Positions 44,955 through 57,806 are shown, numbered from the stretch's first letter. The stretch is 64,000 nucleotides of DNA from Owenia fusiformis (GCA_903813345.2 CAIIXF020000012.1:24380184-24444183); one strand, 5' to 3'. The notes: generated by a model not told the origin, from the sequence alone. Numbers and translations: made by a program.

Positions 44955-45565
44955 GATTCAAATTTAACTCAAGATTAATGTTTAGGGGTGCATCATTGTT
45001 AAATGATATTTTTTAATTCTCTATAGAATTACAAGTAATGAAATAATTTTGTGTATCAGAAACAGCTTCAATTATGTTATTTATCTGTACTTATTAATTT
45101 GGAGAAAAAACACTTGCAACATATTTTCTCTGATTTACATAGAGTTATTCCTTATATTTCATGTAAAATGTGGACATTGAGAAGAATATATAAGAAACTT
45201 GTGGGCAAATGGAGCAAAGTAAAGCAAAAACTGAAAAAGTTCATGCATTTCATGGCAAAGTGTGGCGGCTAATTAAACAAATGCCAATTAAGAAAAGTAA
45301 ACAAGTAAACAAACTCAGTAGGATATTTTGTTTAAATTTTGGCATATTAACATGTTAACTTGCAGTGTGAATTTGATCAGATTAAAAAATAATAAATTAC
45401 TATTTTAAGAAATTAATAAAAACATTTTTCTTGTTCCAGTAGAATTATTGGTCTAAAAATTGAAATAATTGAACAATTAAAAGAAAAATGTAATGACTCA
45501 GTTTAAATGTCCAAAGATTGACTGAAAGCGTCAAGGTTCAGTTGAATAATGTCATTCACTTAAAA
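44955..45565 (+). repeat. Spacer block, copy 2
   Basis: As copy 1. A single difference (TAT for TAA) opens the frame back to an ATG, so only this copy shows a complete 73-codon frame. Confidence 0.9.
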
Positions 45566-46859
45566 CTACAGTTAGTACGTTAAACCCTCAACTACGGGTT
45601 CAACTATAGGTTCAATTTGATTACATGTAAAACTCTCAACTAAGGGTTAACCTATAGGTTCAATTCGATTACATGTAAAACCCTCAACTACAGCTTCAAC
45701 TATAGGTTCAATTCAATTACATGTAAAACTCTGAACTACGGGTTCAACTATAGGTTCAATTCAATTATATGTAAAACTCTCAACTACAGGTTCAACTATA
45801 GGTTCTATTTTCAACTAAACTGGCAAAGTACAGGTTCAATTAAATAACAAGTTAGCTTCAAACTACGGGTTCAACTATAGGTTCAATTCAGTAATATGTA
45901 GAATCATAAACTACGATTGAACAATTAAAAGAACAATGTAATGACTCAGTTTAAATGTCCAAAGATTGACTGAAAGCATCAAGGTTCAGTTGAATAATGC
46001 CATTCACCTAAAACTACAGTTAATACGTTAAACCCTCAACTACGGGTTCAACTATAGGTTCAATTTGATTACATGTAAAACTCTCAACTAAGGGTTAAAA
46101 AATGTAAAGACTCGGTTTAAATGTCCAAAGATTGACTGAAAGCATCAAGGTTCAGTTGAATAATGCCATTCACCTAAAACTACAGTTAATACGTTAAACC
46201 CTCAACTACGGGTTCAACTATAGGTTCAATTTGATTACATGTAAAACTCTCAACTAAGGGTTAAAAAATGTAAAGACTCGGTTTAAATGTCCAAAGATTG
46301 ACTGAAAGCATCAAGGTTCAGTTGAATAATGCCATTCACCTAAAACTACAGTTAATACATTCAACCCTCAACTACGGGTTCAACTATAGGTTCAATTTGA
46401 TTACATGTAAAACTCTCAACTAAGGGTTAACCTATAGGTTCAATTCGATTACATGTAAAACTCTCCCAACTACGGGTTCAACTATAAGTTCAATTCAATT
46501 ACATGTAAAACCCTCAACTACGGGTTCAACTATAGGTTCAATTCAATTACATGTAAAACTCTCAACTACGGGTTCAACTATAGGTCAATTCAATTATATG
46601 TAAAACTCTCAACTAGGGGTTCTATTTTTAACTAAACTGGCAAACTACAGGTTCAATTAAATAACAAGTTAGCTTCAAACTACAGGTTCAACTATAGGTT
46701 CAATTGAGTAATATGTAGAACCATTAACCACGGGTTTAACTATAGGTTCAATTCGATTACATGTAAAACTCTCTCAACTACAGGTTCAACTATAGGTTCA
46801 ATTGAACATGGGTTAATATGGGTTCAACTGTATTCCATTACATGTAAAACTCAACTACG

Positions 46860-47470
46860 GATTCAAATTTAACTCAAGATTAATGTTTAGGGGTGCATCA
46901 TTGTTAAATGATATTTTTTAATTCTCTATAGTATTACAAGTAATAAAATAATTTAGTGTAACAGAAACAGCTTCAATTATGTGATTTATCTGTAATTATT
47001 AATTTGGAGAAAAAACACTTGCAACATATTTTCTCTGATTTACATAGAGTTATTCCTTATATTTCATGTAAAATGTGGACATTGAGAAGAATATATAAGA
47101 AACTTGTGGGCAAATGGAGCAAAGTAAAGCAAAAACTGAAAAAGTTCATGCATTTCATGGCAAAGTGTGGCGGCTAAATAAACAAATGCCAATTAAGAAA
47201 AGTAAACAAGTAAACAAACTCAGTAGGATATTTTGTTTAAATTTTGGCATATTAACATGTTAACTTGCAGTGTGAATTTGATCAGATTAGAAAATAATAA
47301 ATTGCTATTTTAAGAAATTAATAAAAAAAAATTCTTGTTCCAGTAGAATTTTTGGTCAAAAAATTGAAATATATGAACAATTAAAATAAGAATGTAATGA
47401 CTCGGTTTAAATGTCCAAAGATTGACTGAAAGCATCACGGTTCAGTTGAATAATGTCATTCACTTAAAAC
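46860..47470 (+). repeat. Spacer block, copy 3
   Basis: As copy 1, with a few more substitutions toward the 3' end. It retains the lysine-rich frame and the stop. Confidence 0.9.
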
Positions 47471-49844
47471 TGCAGTTAGTACGTTAAACCCTCAACTACG
47501 GGTTCAACTATAGGTTCAATTTGTTGACATGTAAAACTCTCAACTAAGGGTTAACCTATAGGTTCAATTCGATTACATGTAAAAATCTCCCAACTACGGG
47601 TTCAAATTTCAACTAAACTGACGATCTACAGGTTCAATTAAATAACAAGCTAGCTTCAAACTACGAGTTCAACTATAGATTAAATATTCAACTTAATGAC
47701 AAAGTACAGGTTCAGCTATAGGTTTAATTCTATTATATGTTAAACTATCAACTACGGTTTAAACGATAGGTTCAATTTTCAGCCAAATTGACAAAATACA
47801 TGTAAAGGCCTCAGATGTGGGTTTAACTATAGGTTCAGTTCAATTATATGTTTAACTCTCAACTAGAGGTTCAACTATATGTTCCATTCAATTACATGTA
47901 AAACCCTCAACTATGGGTTCAACTATAGGTTCAATTGGATAAAATGTAAAACCCTCAACTACGGGTTCAACTATAGGTTCAATTCGATTACATATAAAAC
48001 CCCCAACAACGGGTTCAACTATAGGTTCAATTCAATTACATGTAAAACTCTCAACTACGGGTTCAACTATAGGTTCAATTCAATGAATTATATGTAAAAC
48101 TCTCAACTACGGCTTCAACTGGGGATTCTATTTTCAACTAAACTGGCAAACTACAGGTTCAATTAAATAACAAGTTAGCTTCAAATGATGTGTTCAACTA
48201 TAGGTTCTATTTTCAACTAAACTGGCAAACTACAGGTTCAATTAAATAACAATTTAGCTTCAAACTACGGGTTCAACTATAGGTTCAATTGAATAATATG
48301 TAGAACCATTAACTACGGGTTCAACTATAGGTTCTATTCAATTACATGTAAAACTCTCAACTACGGGTTTAACTATAGTGTTGATTCATTTACATGTAAA
48401 ACTCTCAACTACGGGTTCAACTATAGGTTCTATTTTCAACTAAACTGACAAACTATAGGTTCAATTATAGGTTCATTGAATGACATGTAAAACTCTCAAC
48501 TACGGGTTTAACTATAGTTTCAATTCAATTACATGTTAAACTCTCAACTAAGGGTTCAACTATAGGTTCTATTCAATTACATGTAAAAATCTCAACTACG
48601 GGTTCAACTATAGGTTCATTGAATAACATGTAAATCTCTCAACTACGGGTTCAACTATAGGTTCTATTTCCAACTAAACTGACAAACTATAGGTTCAATT
48701 ATAGGTTCATTGAATAACATGTAAAACTCTCAACTACGGGTTCAACTATAGGTTCTATTCAGTTAAATGTAAAACTCTAAACTACGGGTTCAACTATAGG
48801 TTCTATTTTCAACTAAACTGACAAACTATAGGTTCAATTATAGGTTCATTGAATAACATGTAAAACTCTCAACTACGGGTTCAACTATAGTTTCTATTCA
48901 ATTAAATGTAAAACTCTAAACTACAGGTTCAACTATAGGTTCTATTTTCAACTAAACTGACAAACTATAGGTTCAATTATAGGTTCATTGAATAACATGT
49001 AAAACTCTCAACTACGGGTTCAACTATAGGTTCTATTCAGTTAAATGTAAAACTCTAAACTACGGGTTCAACTATAGGTTCTGTTTTCAACTAAACTGAC
49101 AAACTATAGGTTCAATTATAGGTTCATTGAATAACATGTAAAAATCTCAACTACGGGTTTAACTATAGTTTCAATTCAATTACATGTTAAACTCTCAACT
49201 ACGGGTTCAACTATAGGTTCAATTCAATTACATATAAAGCTCTCAACTACAGGTTCAACTATAGCTTCAATTACTTGTAAAACTTTCAACTACAGGTTAA
49301 ATTTTCTACTATATACAGCTTTAACTACAGGTTCATGGATGCAGTTTTAGAATATGAAAATATGATTAACTCGAGAAGTTGGTTTCCAAAAGAAAATCTG
49401 CCATTTCATAGTTTATTTGGTTAGGGCTCCTTAATGCTAAAAACTGTCAGAAATGTAAAATAATAAAAATAGAATGAAATAAAAAACATCTAACCAGGTG
49501 AATTAAGGAGCATAAGTAAGTCCCTCTATTTTCTCTAAAATGTACTACATTTCATGTTATTTCATGTAACCACGATTCCCCATACTTAAACACAGTGGGA
49601 AAAACATGGCGGAGTCATGTAAAACCAAGACAAGAGTTACATGATTTTGCCACATTGTTCATGTTCTGCCACAGTTTGCCCCGTGTAAAAGTGGAGTAAA
49701 ATCAAGAGTGCCATCTCTTGTTTTTACAACAACATGCCACGCCACACATGGGGCAAAATGAAGCGAACTAAAGTGAAGTAAAGTAAGAACATGTGCCCTC
49801 TTTCGCCACGCATGTAAAAACATGGTTTTTTTCCTAAGGGATAT

Positions 49845-51712
49845 TTGTATGTCAGGTAGGGATATAGTGAAGTCCTCCGCACATCTGTCCAACAGTCAGT
49901 TCCATCCGTCTGTTTGTGGAAAGATTGTATGCTTCAGTTGCTCTTTAACAAAACATGTGGGACAGTGTATCTATATATTACAAGATGTCCGTCCGGAAGA
50001 TAACTCGAATACTAGTTGACAGATTTTTTTCATATTTGGTTGAAAGATGTACATTGGTAAATAGTTTTTTTCATTTTTTTCAAATTAATGAATATCATTA
50101 TTTGAAATTTTGGTAGTATGTTCAAAACATCTATTTTTTCACATATATGCTGTGTTTTTCACCCTGACTCCCAGGGGCCATGAATGGGGTGTTGAGAAAT
50201 CAGGAAATTTTGTTAACTTTGAGATTTCTTTTGAAGTATAGCTTTATTATACTCAAATGCAAGGCAATGTAGAATAGATTGCAAATATTGTATCGTTTTT
50301 CTGATTCAGGCCTCATAAAATTCAAAATGGCTGCCTAATGTGGGATTTCACAATTATAATCCGATCTCTTAGAGTAGGGCTATTTTACTCTCAAATTGAA
50401 GGAATTACTGAGTAGATCACAATTATGGTATTTTTTCTGATTTCTGCCTCACAAAATTCAAAATGGCTGCCTAGAGCAGGAATTCACCATTACACAGAGT
50501 TATCTTTAAAGTATGGTTACATGACCCTACAATGATCTAAAATATTTATTGAAGGGAAGAGTAGATGGTAAATATTACATTGTGACTGTACATATTCATG
50601 ATTTATATAGTGTTCGTTGGGATTTGCTACTCCGTGGAGTTGCCATTTTCTAGTTATTAGTATCTGTATTACATTTATCGTTAATTATTATATATCTACA
50701 TGTATATTATGTATTTGTATATCTTAATTATTCTGAAAATCTATATGGCTCAGGTGGCACTGTTTTGGAGATGTTTTAGTATGAACTAAAATGCATGGGT
50801 CTATACAATCAATTTTGATGTACAGGGTATGACAAAATACTTAACGAAAATGAACAGGGTGTAATTTGCACCCTATACAACACTAGATTTGCTGTACGTG
50901 TAGCAGTGCTCTCCCATATTGAAATACCTGAGGCGCAGCACCTCCATGTATTTTCTAAAACCAAAATTGTCCTCAATGCAATGCAATTAGATGCGCCTCC
51001 TAAAATGTTACAATAAAGAATAAGAAAATTCTAAAATATTGCACAAAAAATTACAAAACCTTAAAATGTTGCACAAAAAGTTACAAATTATAAAACGTTG
51101 CACAAAACATTACAAAAATACAAAAATGTTGCACTAAAAATAACAAATCCTCCACACAAAAAATCCTGGGGAGAGCACTGTGTAGATATATTATAATCTC
51201 ATGACTACTGTTGATTATCTGTCAGGCTTTTCTTTAATATGATCATTCAAAATTTATGAATTTTTACATTTTAATATTCATTTTCGTAACTCATCATGCA
51301 TGTCATGTGCAGCTTATATATGCATGTACATGTATATTATATATTAATTTTGTAAAGATAGTCAGTTCAGTTTAATTGATGTTGATATTTTCATGAAATT
51401 TGAGCAAGTGTATTTTATTCTATTTTACTTCCAGTCAGTGCTCAATGAATGCCTGGTGAGATTCATTGTAAGCCTTAGTCTTCTAAATTCATACGGGTTT
51501 ACTAAATAAATACACATAAACTGTTGCACTCCCTATACATGTATGTTGTGTTTAGTCTATGTTTAGTATCAGGTCCACACCCTGTAGGACCCAAAGCTGA
51601 ATTGTGTAATTTGAGTCCATGTGCTTCTATAGATCTAGAGATAACCTTTAATACAGGCAGCTCTTCGATTAGTTGTTTAGGCATCTGCCTTATAATGAAA
51701 CTTTAAGGTAGA
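49845..51712. other. Gene-free stretch with old repeat fragments
   Basis: AAATTCAAAATGGCTGCC occurs twice (near 50320 and 50455) in two diverged blocks of about 135 bp. Near 51020-51140, CCTAAAATGTTGCACAAAA-type units of about 30 bp recur. No gene seen. Confidence 0.55.
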
Positions 51713-52445
51713 ACATTCCCATGGTGAAACTTGGCTTGCTCTCATGATCAAACATATCCTAAACCCATGTACAAGGCAACATACAAGAAGAATATCCAAA
51801 TGGTGAGACTTGGCTTGCTTCAATGATCAAATATATCTATTCTTAAACCTATGTACAAAGCAACCTACAAGTAGAATATCCAAATGGTGAGACTTGGCTT
51901 TCTTTAATGATCAAATTTATCTATTCTTAAACCTATGTACAAGGCAACCTACAAGTAGAACATTGACATGATGAAACTTGGCTTGGCCTAATGATCAAAT
52001 ATATCTATTCTTAAACCTATGTACAAGGCAACCTACAAGTAGATCATTGACATGGTGAAACTTGGCTTGCTCTAAAGATCAAACATATCTACTCTTAAAC
52101 CCATATACTTATTCTAAACCTTTGAAACTTTGCATGCCCTAATGGTCATATATCAATTTTTAAACCAATGTGCCAATCAACCTTCAATTAGAACATTCAC
52201 ATGGTGAAACTTGGCTTGCTCTAATGATGAAATATATCTATTCTTAAATCCATGTTCAAAGCAACCTACAAGTAGAACATCCAAATGGAGAAACTTGGCT
52301 TGCCCTTATGATAAAATATATCAATTTTTAAACCAATGTGCCAATCAACCTTCAATTAGAACATTCACATCGTGAAACTTGGCTTGCTCTAATGATCAAA
52401 TATATATATTCTTAAACCCATGTTCAAAGCAACCTACAAGTAGAT
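51713..52445. repeat. 83-bp tandem array, about nine copies
   Basis: GGTGAAACTTGGCTTGC recurs near 51722, 51805, 51888, 51971, 52054 and onward, with ATGATCAAATATATCTATTC and ACAAGGCAACCTACAAGTAG between. One copy near 52120 is degenerate. Confidence 0.9.
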
Positions 52446-52451
52446 CATCTA

Positions 52452-52675
52452 CAGCGTTTCAAATAAATATGTTCCCCCCTTAACTTTAACATCCACGCAT
52501 AATGCTGCTTAATTTTTTTGCATGGTATCTGAATTGTTCTTTTGTACATCAAACTGTGCTTCATGAAACAACTCCACAAAAAGTTTCAGATGACTAGCTC
52601 AACGAGATGTAATTTTATGCACACAAGTTCATATTTTTGAATTTAAGGGGGAGAATATATTTATTTTACACCCTG
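52452..52675. mobile_element. 224-bp mariner-type MITE with TA target duplication
   Basis: CAGCGTTTCAAATAAATATG at the left is mirrored by ATATTTATTTTACACCCTG at the right, extended by CCCCCTTAA / TTAAGGGGG. TA flanks both ends. Confidence 0.75.
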
Positions 52676-52677
52676 TA

Positions 52678-53505
52678 CCTGGCTATATCCATTGTTATCC
52701 CAAATTGATATACAAGTGGTACAACATTTATGTAAAGGCTAAGATTAGATTTTCAGTTTTCTCGACAAGATGCAAAATCATCTTAAACACAACCAGAATT
52801 ACAATCATCTCAAGACAAAATCCATCGCAATCACCTCTTTATAACCAGTCTAGTTCCAACTGTCAAGTCACAAATATCAAGATTACCTAAAAACAGAGCC
52901 AGAATTATCGAGACACAACCAGTCACATCGTGAGATATCACAGCCTTCTCTCAGTTTCCTTCTAGAACGTTGTGCATAGCAGAGATGGTCTGAGTATCAG
53001 AATGAACCAGTCATATTTATCTAGTCACAAGAACTAGTCAACATTATCTTTTTATTATCACTTTACACAGTAGTCATGCATTACAATTAAATAGTATTAC
53101 ATATTGTTTCTAATTTTGATGATATCAAATTCAGAATTGGAAATACAATAGTTCTAATAAAATTGAATCCTATCTTTTTTTTACTATTGCAACTGAAGTG
53201 GTGAAGTCGATTGTGTTACAAGTTTAATTCTTTTTTAGTGCAAGTCAATATGTTTAAGTGTTGGTGCTACAAGTAAACATGGTGTTATGATTGAAATTGT
53301 TTAATATTTCAGTGAAACTGTTGGTAAAACAGTAGACAAATTAAAGTACTATTACTGGCCTAGGAGAGCCTTGAGTATTATCTGTAGGCGTGGGCTTACC
53401 TGATTTAAAGTAGTATTTCTAGTATTAGCTGAGTATAAGTAGTCTATTAGTGGTTTATTATAGTGGTTTGGTCAGCTATTTTTCAAATTGTTGATGGTCA
53501 TATTG
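52678..53505. other. Gene-free stretch, nothing recognised
   Basis: AT-rich. No gene or clear repeat seen. Confidence 0.5.
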
Positions 53506-53915
53506 TCACGCGGTACTAACTTCGACCGTTAATTTGAATTTTTGACCTACCAGATGCTTGAAAATCAAGGATTGCGAGTCTCATATTGCAACGTTTTTCT
53601 TCAAACTTATACCATTAAAAGCAAAACAAAATTGCCTTTCTGTCGGTGCATTACTTTATTGTAAAGAGTCCTTTGTTCTAGCAGGGTTTTGGTCCCCAGC
53701 TGTTAGAAGGCCTTCTTACAGCTGGGGACCAAAATGCCGCTGGAAGTAGGGACTCTGTTTAAGAGAATAATGTACCATCAGAAAGAGATTTTTGTTATGC
53801 TTTGAATGGAACAAGTTTGAAGAAAAACGGTGCAGTATGAGACTCGTAATCCTTGATTTTCAAACATCCGGTAGGTCAAAAATTCAAATTAACGGTCGAA
53901 GTTAAGACTGCGTGA
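53506..53915. mobile_element. 410-bp snapback element, near-perfect hairpin
   Basis: Almost the whole element is two reverse-complementary arms of about 200 bp meeting at AGAAGGCCTTCT (centre near 53712). The inner stem TTTTGGTCCCCAGCTGT is exact. The outer ends are TCACGCGGTACTAACTTCGA and its near inverse. TTG flanks both ends, a possible 3-bp target duplication. Confidence 0.85.
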
Positions 53916-53918
53916 TTG

Positions 53919-54539
53919 TGGATCTTTTGGGAGATATCATATTTGAGATAGTAAGGAATACATAAGTAGGTCAGTGTTGGTCAACTGTAGGCCTACACGT
54001 TGCTCGCTATTTTGTCACTCTCTGTAAATTAGTTTCAACTAGTTAGTTAACAGTTAATAATAAATAATAATAGTATCATGGGTAGAAGGTAGTGGCTCCC
54101 ATGGAGGGGTTCCAATATTTGAAATATTTAACAGTAGCTCAGAAAAATTAAATGGCTGAAAACCTGCTTTTTCGCTATAAAAGTGGCAGCTATCGATGGA
54201 TGGATTTTTTCATAATGATATTTGAACATTCAAATGAAAGTAAAATCTGGCATATTTTCTTTAAGAATTTAGTAATTGCCCAAACAAAAATCACTACTTC
54301 ACCATATCACTTCCAAACTTTGTTCAGTAAGATAACCAGAACAACGGCAACGCCAAAGCGTAGCGAATCCCATCGAACAGAAATGGCTGGCATTTTTACA
54401 AACGAATAGCAAATATCATAAAACAACACACCAGAAAGGCCATCATTTTCAAAATGGTTGCTCACTAGCCAAGTTGTCATCAGAAGAAATAATATGCTTT
54501 TAAATAGCCACCTCTAAAATTTTTGAAAAATCGACACGT
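53919..54539. other. Gene-free stretch, nothing recognised
   Basis: No supported exon; a chance 85-codon frame at 54152-54409 lacks domain-like features. Confidence 0.5.
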
Positions 54540-55190
54540 ACTTGTAAAATAACACACATAAAAATGGTGGCCATTTTTCAAAATGGCCGACTACTCCCCA
54601 AAGTTTTATTAGACAATGTGCCATGCTTAAAGTATTCACATATCAAATATGAACAAAATCGCTCCACTACTTTTCGAGTTATAGTAAAATACGTTAAAAT
54701 GGCGGCCGTTTTTCAAAATGGCCACCTTCTACCAAAAGTGTCATTAGAAATAGACAATGTGCCATGCTTATAGTACTCACATACCAAATATGAACAAAAT
54801 CGCTCCACTACTTTTCGAGTTATAGTAAAATATGTTAAAATGGCGGCCATTTTTGAAAATGGCCACTTTCTACCAAAAGTGTCTTTAGACAGTGTGCAAT
54901 GCTTCTAGTATTCACATACCAAATATGAACAAAATCGCTCCACTATTTTTTGAGTTACAGCAAAAATCGTAAAATGACGAGTAAAGGCCGCCATTTTTCA
55001 AGATGGCTGCCATGTGCTTCTTTAATATCTACATTTGTAGCATTATTAATGTCCTTTATAATTTTTTTACATTTAAAACATATTGCTATTACAGTTTTAC
55101 ATATTGCACCTATATTACTGTAAAATCGGCACTAAAATGGCGGCCATTTTGAAATGAGCGGCCATTTTGAAAATCGGCTTTCGAGCAGAA
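54540..55190. repeat. About 140-bp tandem repeat with AAATGGCGGCCATTTT blocks
   Basis: Four blocks share AATATGAACAAAATCGCTCC, ACTTTTCGAGTTATAGTAAA and AAAATGGC(G/C)GCCATTTT..AAAATGGCC. The end (GCTTTCGAGCAGAA) matches the repeat complex at 27985-28110. Confidence 0.85.
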
Positions 55191-55257
55191 CTTCTACCCC
55201 CATAGGGTATATGTGTACAAAATATGAACAAAATCAGGCTAACGGTATTTGAGTTAT

Positions 55258-55306
55258 TGCCCGGACGGACGGACAGATGGACGGACGGACGGACGGACGG
55301 ACGGAG
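55258..55306. repeat. GGAC microsatellite
   Basis: GGAC repeated about eleven times with one GATG interruption. It gives artefactual RPSV-type repeats in translation. Confidence 0.95.
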
Positions 55307-55316
55307 GCGTTCCCTA

Positions 55317-55601
55317 ACAAAATGTCGGAACATAGAATGTACGATTTTTCTTTTTTCCTTATTTCACACGTTGTAGGCAGAATTCCCACGACATTTTTAA
55401 CACAAACGTGTATCAGTATCATATGCTTAAGAAAATGTACATATTTGCGAACAAACAGTTCAGAAGACAACAGAATCGTTGATTTAATTACTCCATTTTC
55501 TATAACATATGATACTGATATACGTTTGTGAGAAAAAACATTGTGGGGATTCTGCATGCAATGCGTGAAATAAGGAAAAAAGACGTTCCGACATTTTGGT
55601 A
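55317..55601. mobile_element. 285-bp MITE with inverted repeats
   Basis: AAAATGTCGGAAC at the left and GTTCCGACATTTT at the right; the arms continue through TTTTTTCCTTATTTCAC and CAGTATCATATG. Partial copy at 30823-30960. Confidence 0.8.
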
Positions 55602-56765
55602 ACCAGCGTAATCGAGTGGATCACCAGTGATGTTTGCATCTTCTATGATCAGATACTTTGTTTCTTTTTTTGTGTGAAATGTACTTCAGAATGCTAGGAA
55701 AACTTCAAAAACTTTTTGTTAGAAAGTCGTGAATTTATTCAAAACATACTTTTAGAGGTCACACATATCTTTTAATAAGGGATAATTCACACAAGTGCAT
55801 GGCATTCATTCCTACTGTTTTTTACTCCAAAATTAAGAAAATTGGTTCACAAACTGATAAATAAGCAAGAAATGAACTAATTCCAAGCATGAAATGCACC
55901 AAAAATGCATTTGGTTTTTATAGAACCCAACGGTAGAATCATACTTAAAACATAACATATTCTTCCTTGTAACCTGATTAGACAATCAACATTGGTTTAT
56001 TTTTGAAGTTTGGCATATTTAGAAATATTTTTACAAAAAGTTTTTGCCACCTGAGTGATGTCACACTGAGGTCACTTAAGGTTGCAAACTGTTTTTGATA
56101 TGCTAAAACATTGATTCGTGGAATATTAGATATGACATTTTATCATCCACATAGTGTGTCCTTTGTTCAATCTTTACAATGGTGTTAAAAAGATGTTTTT
56201 TGCACTGTAATAGTTGGATATTTGATGATTAAAAAGATTCAACTTTTATTTGAAAAATGGCGGGAAACTTGAATATTTGAGATATGAAAAGCTGACAACT
56301 TTTTTCAAAATCTGTTTTTTCAAATATCTCTAAAGTAACTTTTAAAGTCACGACATTAAGTAGAAAGACTGTATTTTTGTATTCCCGTGGTGCTATTTTA
56401 ATGAGGTTTCTCCGGGTATCACTAAAAAGAACAATAAGCCATGCCATGCAAATTACATGCTCATGTGTTTTGAACAAAAATAGCTTATCCAAGCGCACAT
56501 ACACTCACATGATTCTTTTGAAAGATACCGCAGTTTATTGCAGTGGAACTCCTGCGGTGCACTAGCAATGAGCAGACGTGGTTGACACACGCGAGCAGCC
56601 AATAAGGTTGCCACAGCATAATTAGCGGTTTAAGTGTGCTTGGATGAACTGCTTCTGTTGAAAAAGTGTGAGCACGTAATTTGAAACGCATGGGCTCATT
56701 GTTCTTTTTCATGATACCTAAGGGGAAAACTTATGAAATATTATGCAATATATTTGCGCCTCTAA
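55602..56765. other. Gene-free stretch, nothing recognised
   Basis: No supported exon or repeat boundary. Confidence 0.5.
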
Positions 56766-57228
56766 CACCCCAGTCACATTTGTCGCACGGCGGCCGCAAG
56801 TCGACCGCAGAACAATTAAATCGGTGAATTTCTGCGGCGAGCGTAGAAAAACTACGCTCGCCTTGCGGCCTCTGTACGGCGTATGCAGATTTTTACAGGC
56901 CGCAGGGAAGGCGTAGAAATTATAACTCGGAGTTATAATATTTGTTCATTTCTGAGGTCCCCGTAGAAATCAACTGGCTCAACAAGATTGAATCATTATT
57001 TGTCAATGTTTCACGATCACTTTTCATTTGATATTACATCCTAGCACTTTGAATAACATTTATAAATTGTCCTGATGTTAATAAAATGAAAAAAACTATT
57101 ATTTATCAATATAAATTTAAGATTCACCGTGTGACTGCCGTGGGAAATGTGACTGCAAAAGTATGAGAGCGCAGAAATTCTGCGGCGAGCGTAGAAAAGC
57201 TACTGGCCGCAGAAATGTGACTCGGGTG
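56766..57228 (+). mobile_element. 463-bp MITE with TAA target duplication (intact copy)
   Basis: CACCCCAGTCACATTTG starts and AAATGTGACTCGGGTG ends the element. TAA flanks both sides (56763-56765 and 57229-57231). Subterminal CTGCGGCGAGCGTAGAAAA blocks are inverted-like, and TAACTCGGAGTTA is a short palindrome. It is the reference for the split copy at 9012-10353. The TIR shares CACATTTG and the TWA target with the 140-bp MITEs. Confidence 0.85.
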
Positions 57229-57327
57229 TAAATGAATGATAAAAACATGTTTTCAAACTATACATAGGGACTTTAAGTTAGCTCATGAATTAATATAAAC
57301 AAAGTTTCATCATCAGTTTCCATACTA

Positions 57328-57710
57328 TTAGTCAACTTAATTTGGCAACTGATTTAATTTGGGGAATTGCAAAAATTTGCCAATTCATGTCTTTGCCAAA
57401 TTTTCAGAAATCCCTGGGAAATTTTTTCGTCTAGTTTAAATGTGCATACAGTTATCTGTGCCATTTTTTATATTTGAACAACGCAGAGTTTTAGAAGATT
57501 ACTACTATATTATGTGAATTCTGTCTTGGATAAGAAAAGGTGAACGCTGTTTGGTTTAACATAATCAAGGTTTGCTTTAAGTGTTTGATTTAATTGTGCT
57601 TATAACTTTATTATTGCCCATCAGATTCAAAATTCACCAAATTAAATCTTCGCCAACTTCCCAATTTTTCCCAATTCCCAGATTAAATCGCATCAAATTA
57701 AGTTGACTAA
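57328..57710. mobile_element. 383-bp MITE with about 17-bp exact and longer imperfect TIRs
   Basis: TTAGTCAACTTAATTTG opens and CAAATTAAGTTGACTAA closes the element. Imperfect complementarity extends further (GATTTAATTTGGGGAATTG / CCAATTCCCAGATTAAATC). Confidence 0.8.
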
Positions 57711-57806
57711 CCAGTACAACATACCAGTTTTAAGATAGTCACATCAGTGAGGTCACGACATATTTGTGAACCTTCAACCTACACAATAAAATGTTCTTTA
57801 CTATGT

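Larger units (their letters stand above)
42870..49330 (+). repeat. 48-bp minisatellite arrays, forward orientation
   Basis: The unit is about CTCAACTACGGGTTCAACTA, TAGGTTCAATTCAATTACAT, GTAAAACT. Variants carry TTTTCAACTAAACTGGCAAA. The orientation is opposite to the left arm. The 48-bp length keeps some frames open and gives artefactual 16-residue repeats. Three 0.6-kb non-satellite spacers interrupt the array. Confidence 0.95.
41161..49844. mobile_element. Giant foldback element (8.7 kb) with minisatellite interior
   Basis: The ends ATATCCCTTAGGAAAAAACC and the inverse GGTTTTTTTTCCTAAGGGATAT bound the element. About 530 bp of unique sequence at each end is reverse complementary (41161-41690 and about 49315-49844), including ACATGCGTGGCGAAAG, GGGGCAAACTGTGGCAGAAC and CTCGAGTTAATCATATTTTC. 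The inverted symmetry continues inward through 48-bp-unit arrays with the same higher-order pattern to about 42800 and 48200, so each arm is about 1.6 kb. The central 5.4 kb is asymmetric. A possible 4-bp target duplication (ATAT) cannot be told from the repeat end. No transposase is encoded. The layout (long TIRs built of tandem repeats) resembles foldback elements such as Drosophila FB; any relation is inference. Confidence 0.85.

Noticed and set aside
45051-45272. 73-codon lysine-rich frame in the spacer block
   Set aside because: Complete in only one of three copies, and no recognisable domain. Kept as a finding, not a gene.
41655-48097. Open frames with 16-residue repeats (GFNYRFNSITCKTLNY type)
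   Set aside because: They follow the 48-bp minisatellite; no start, splice or composition evidence for coding.
55115-55557. Frames rich in RPSVRPSV
   Set aside because: Translation of the GGAC microsatellite.
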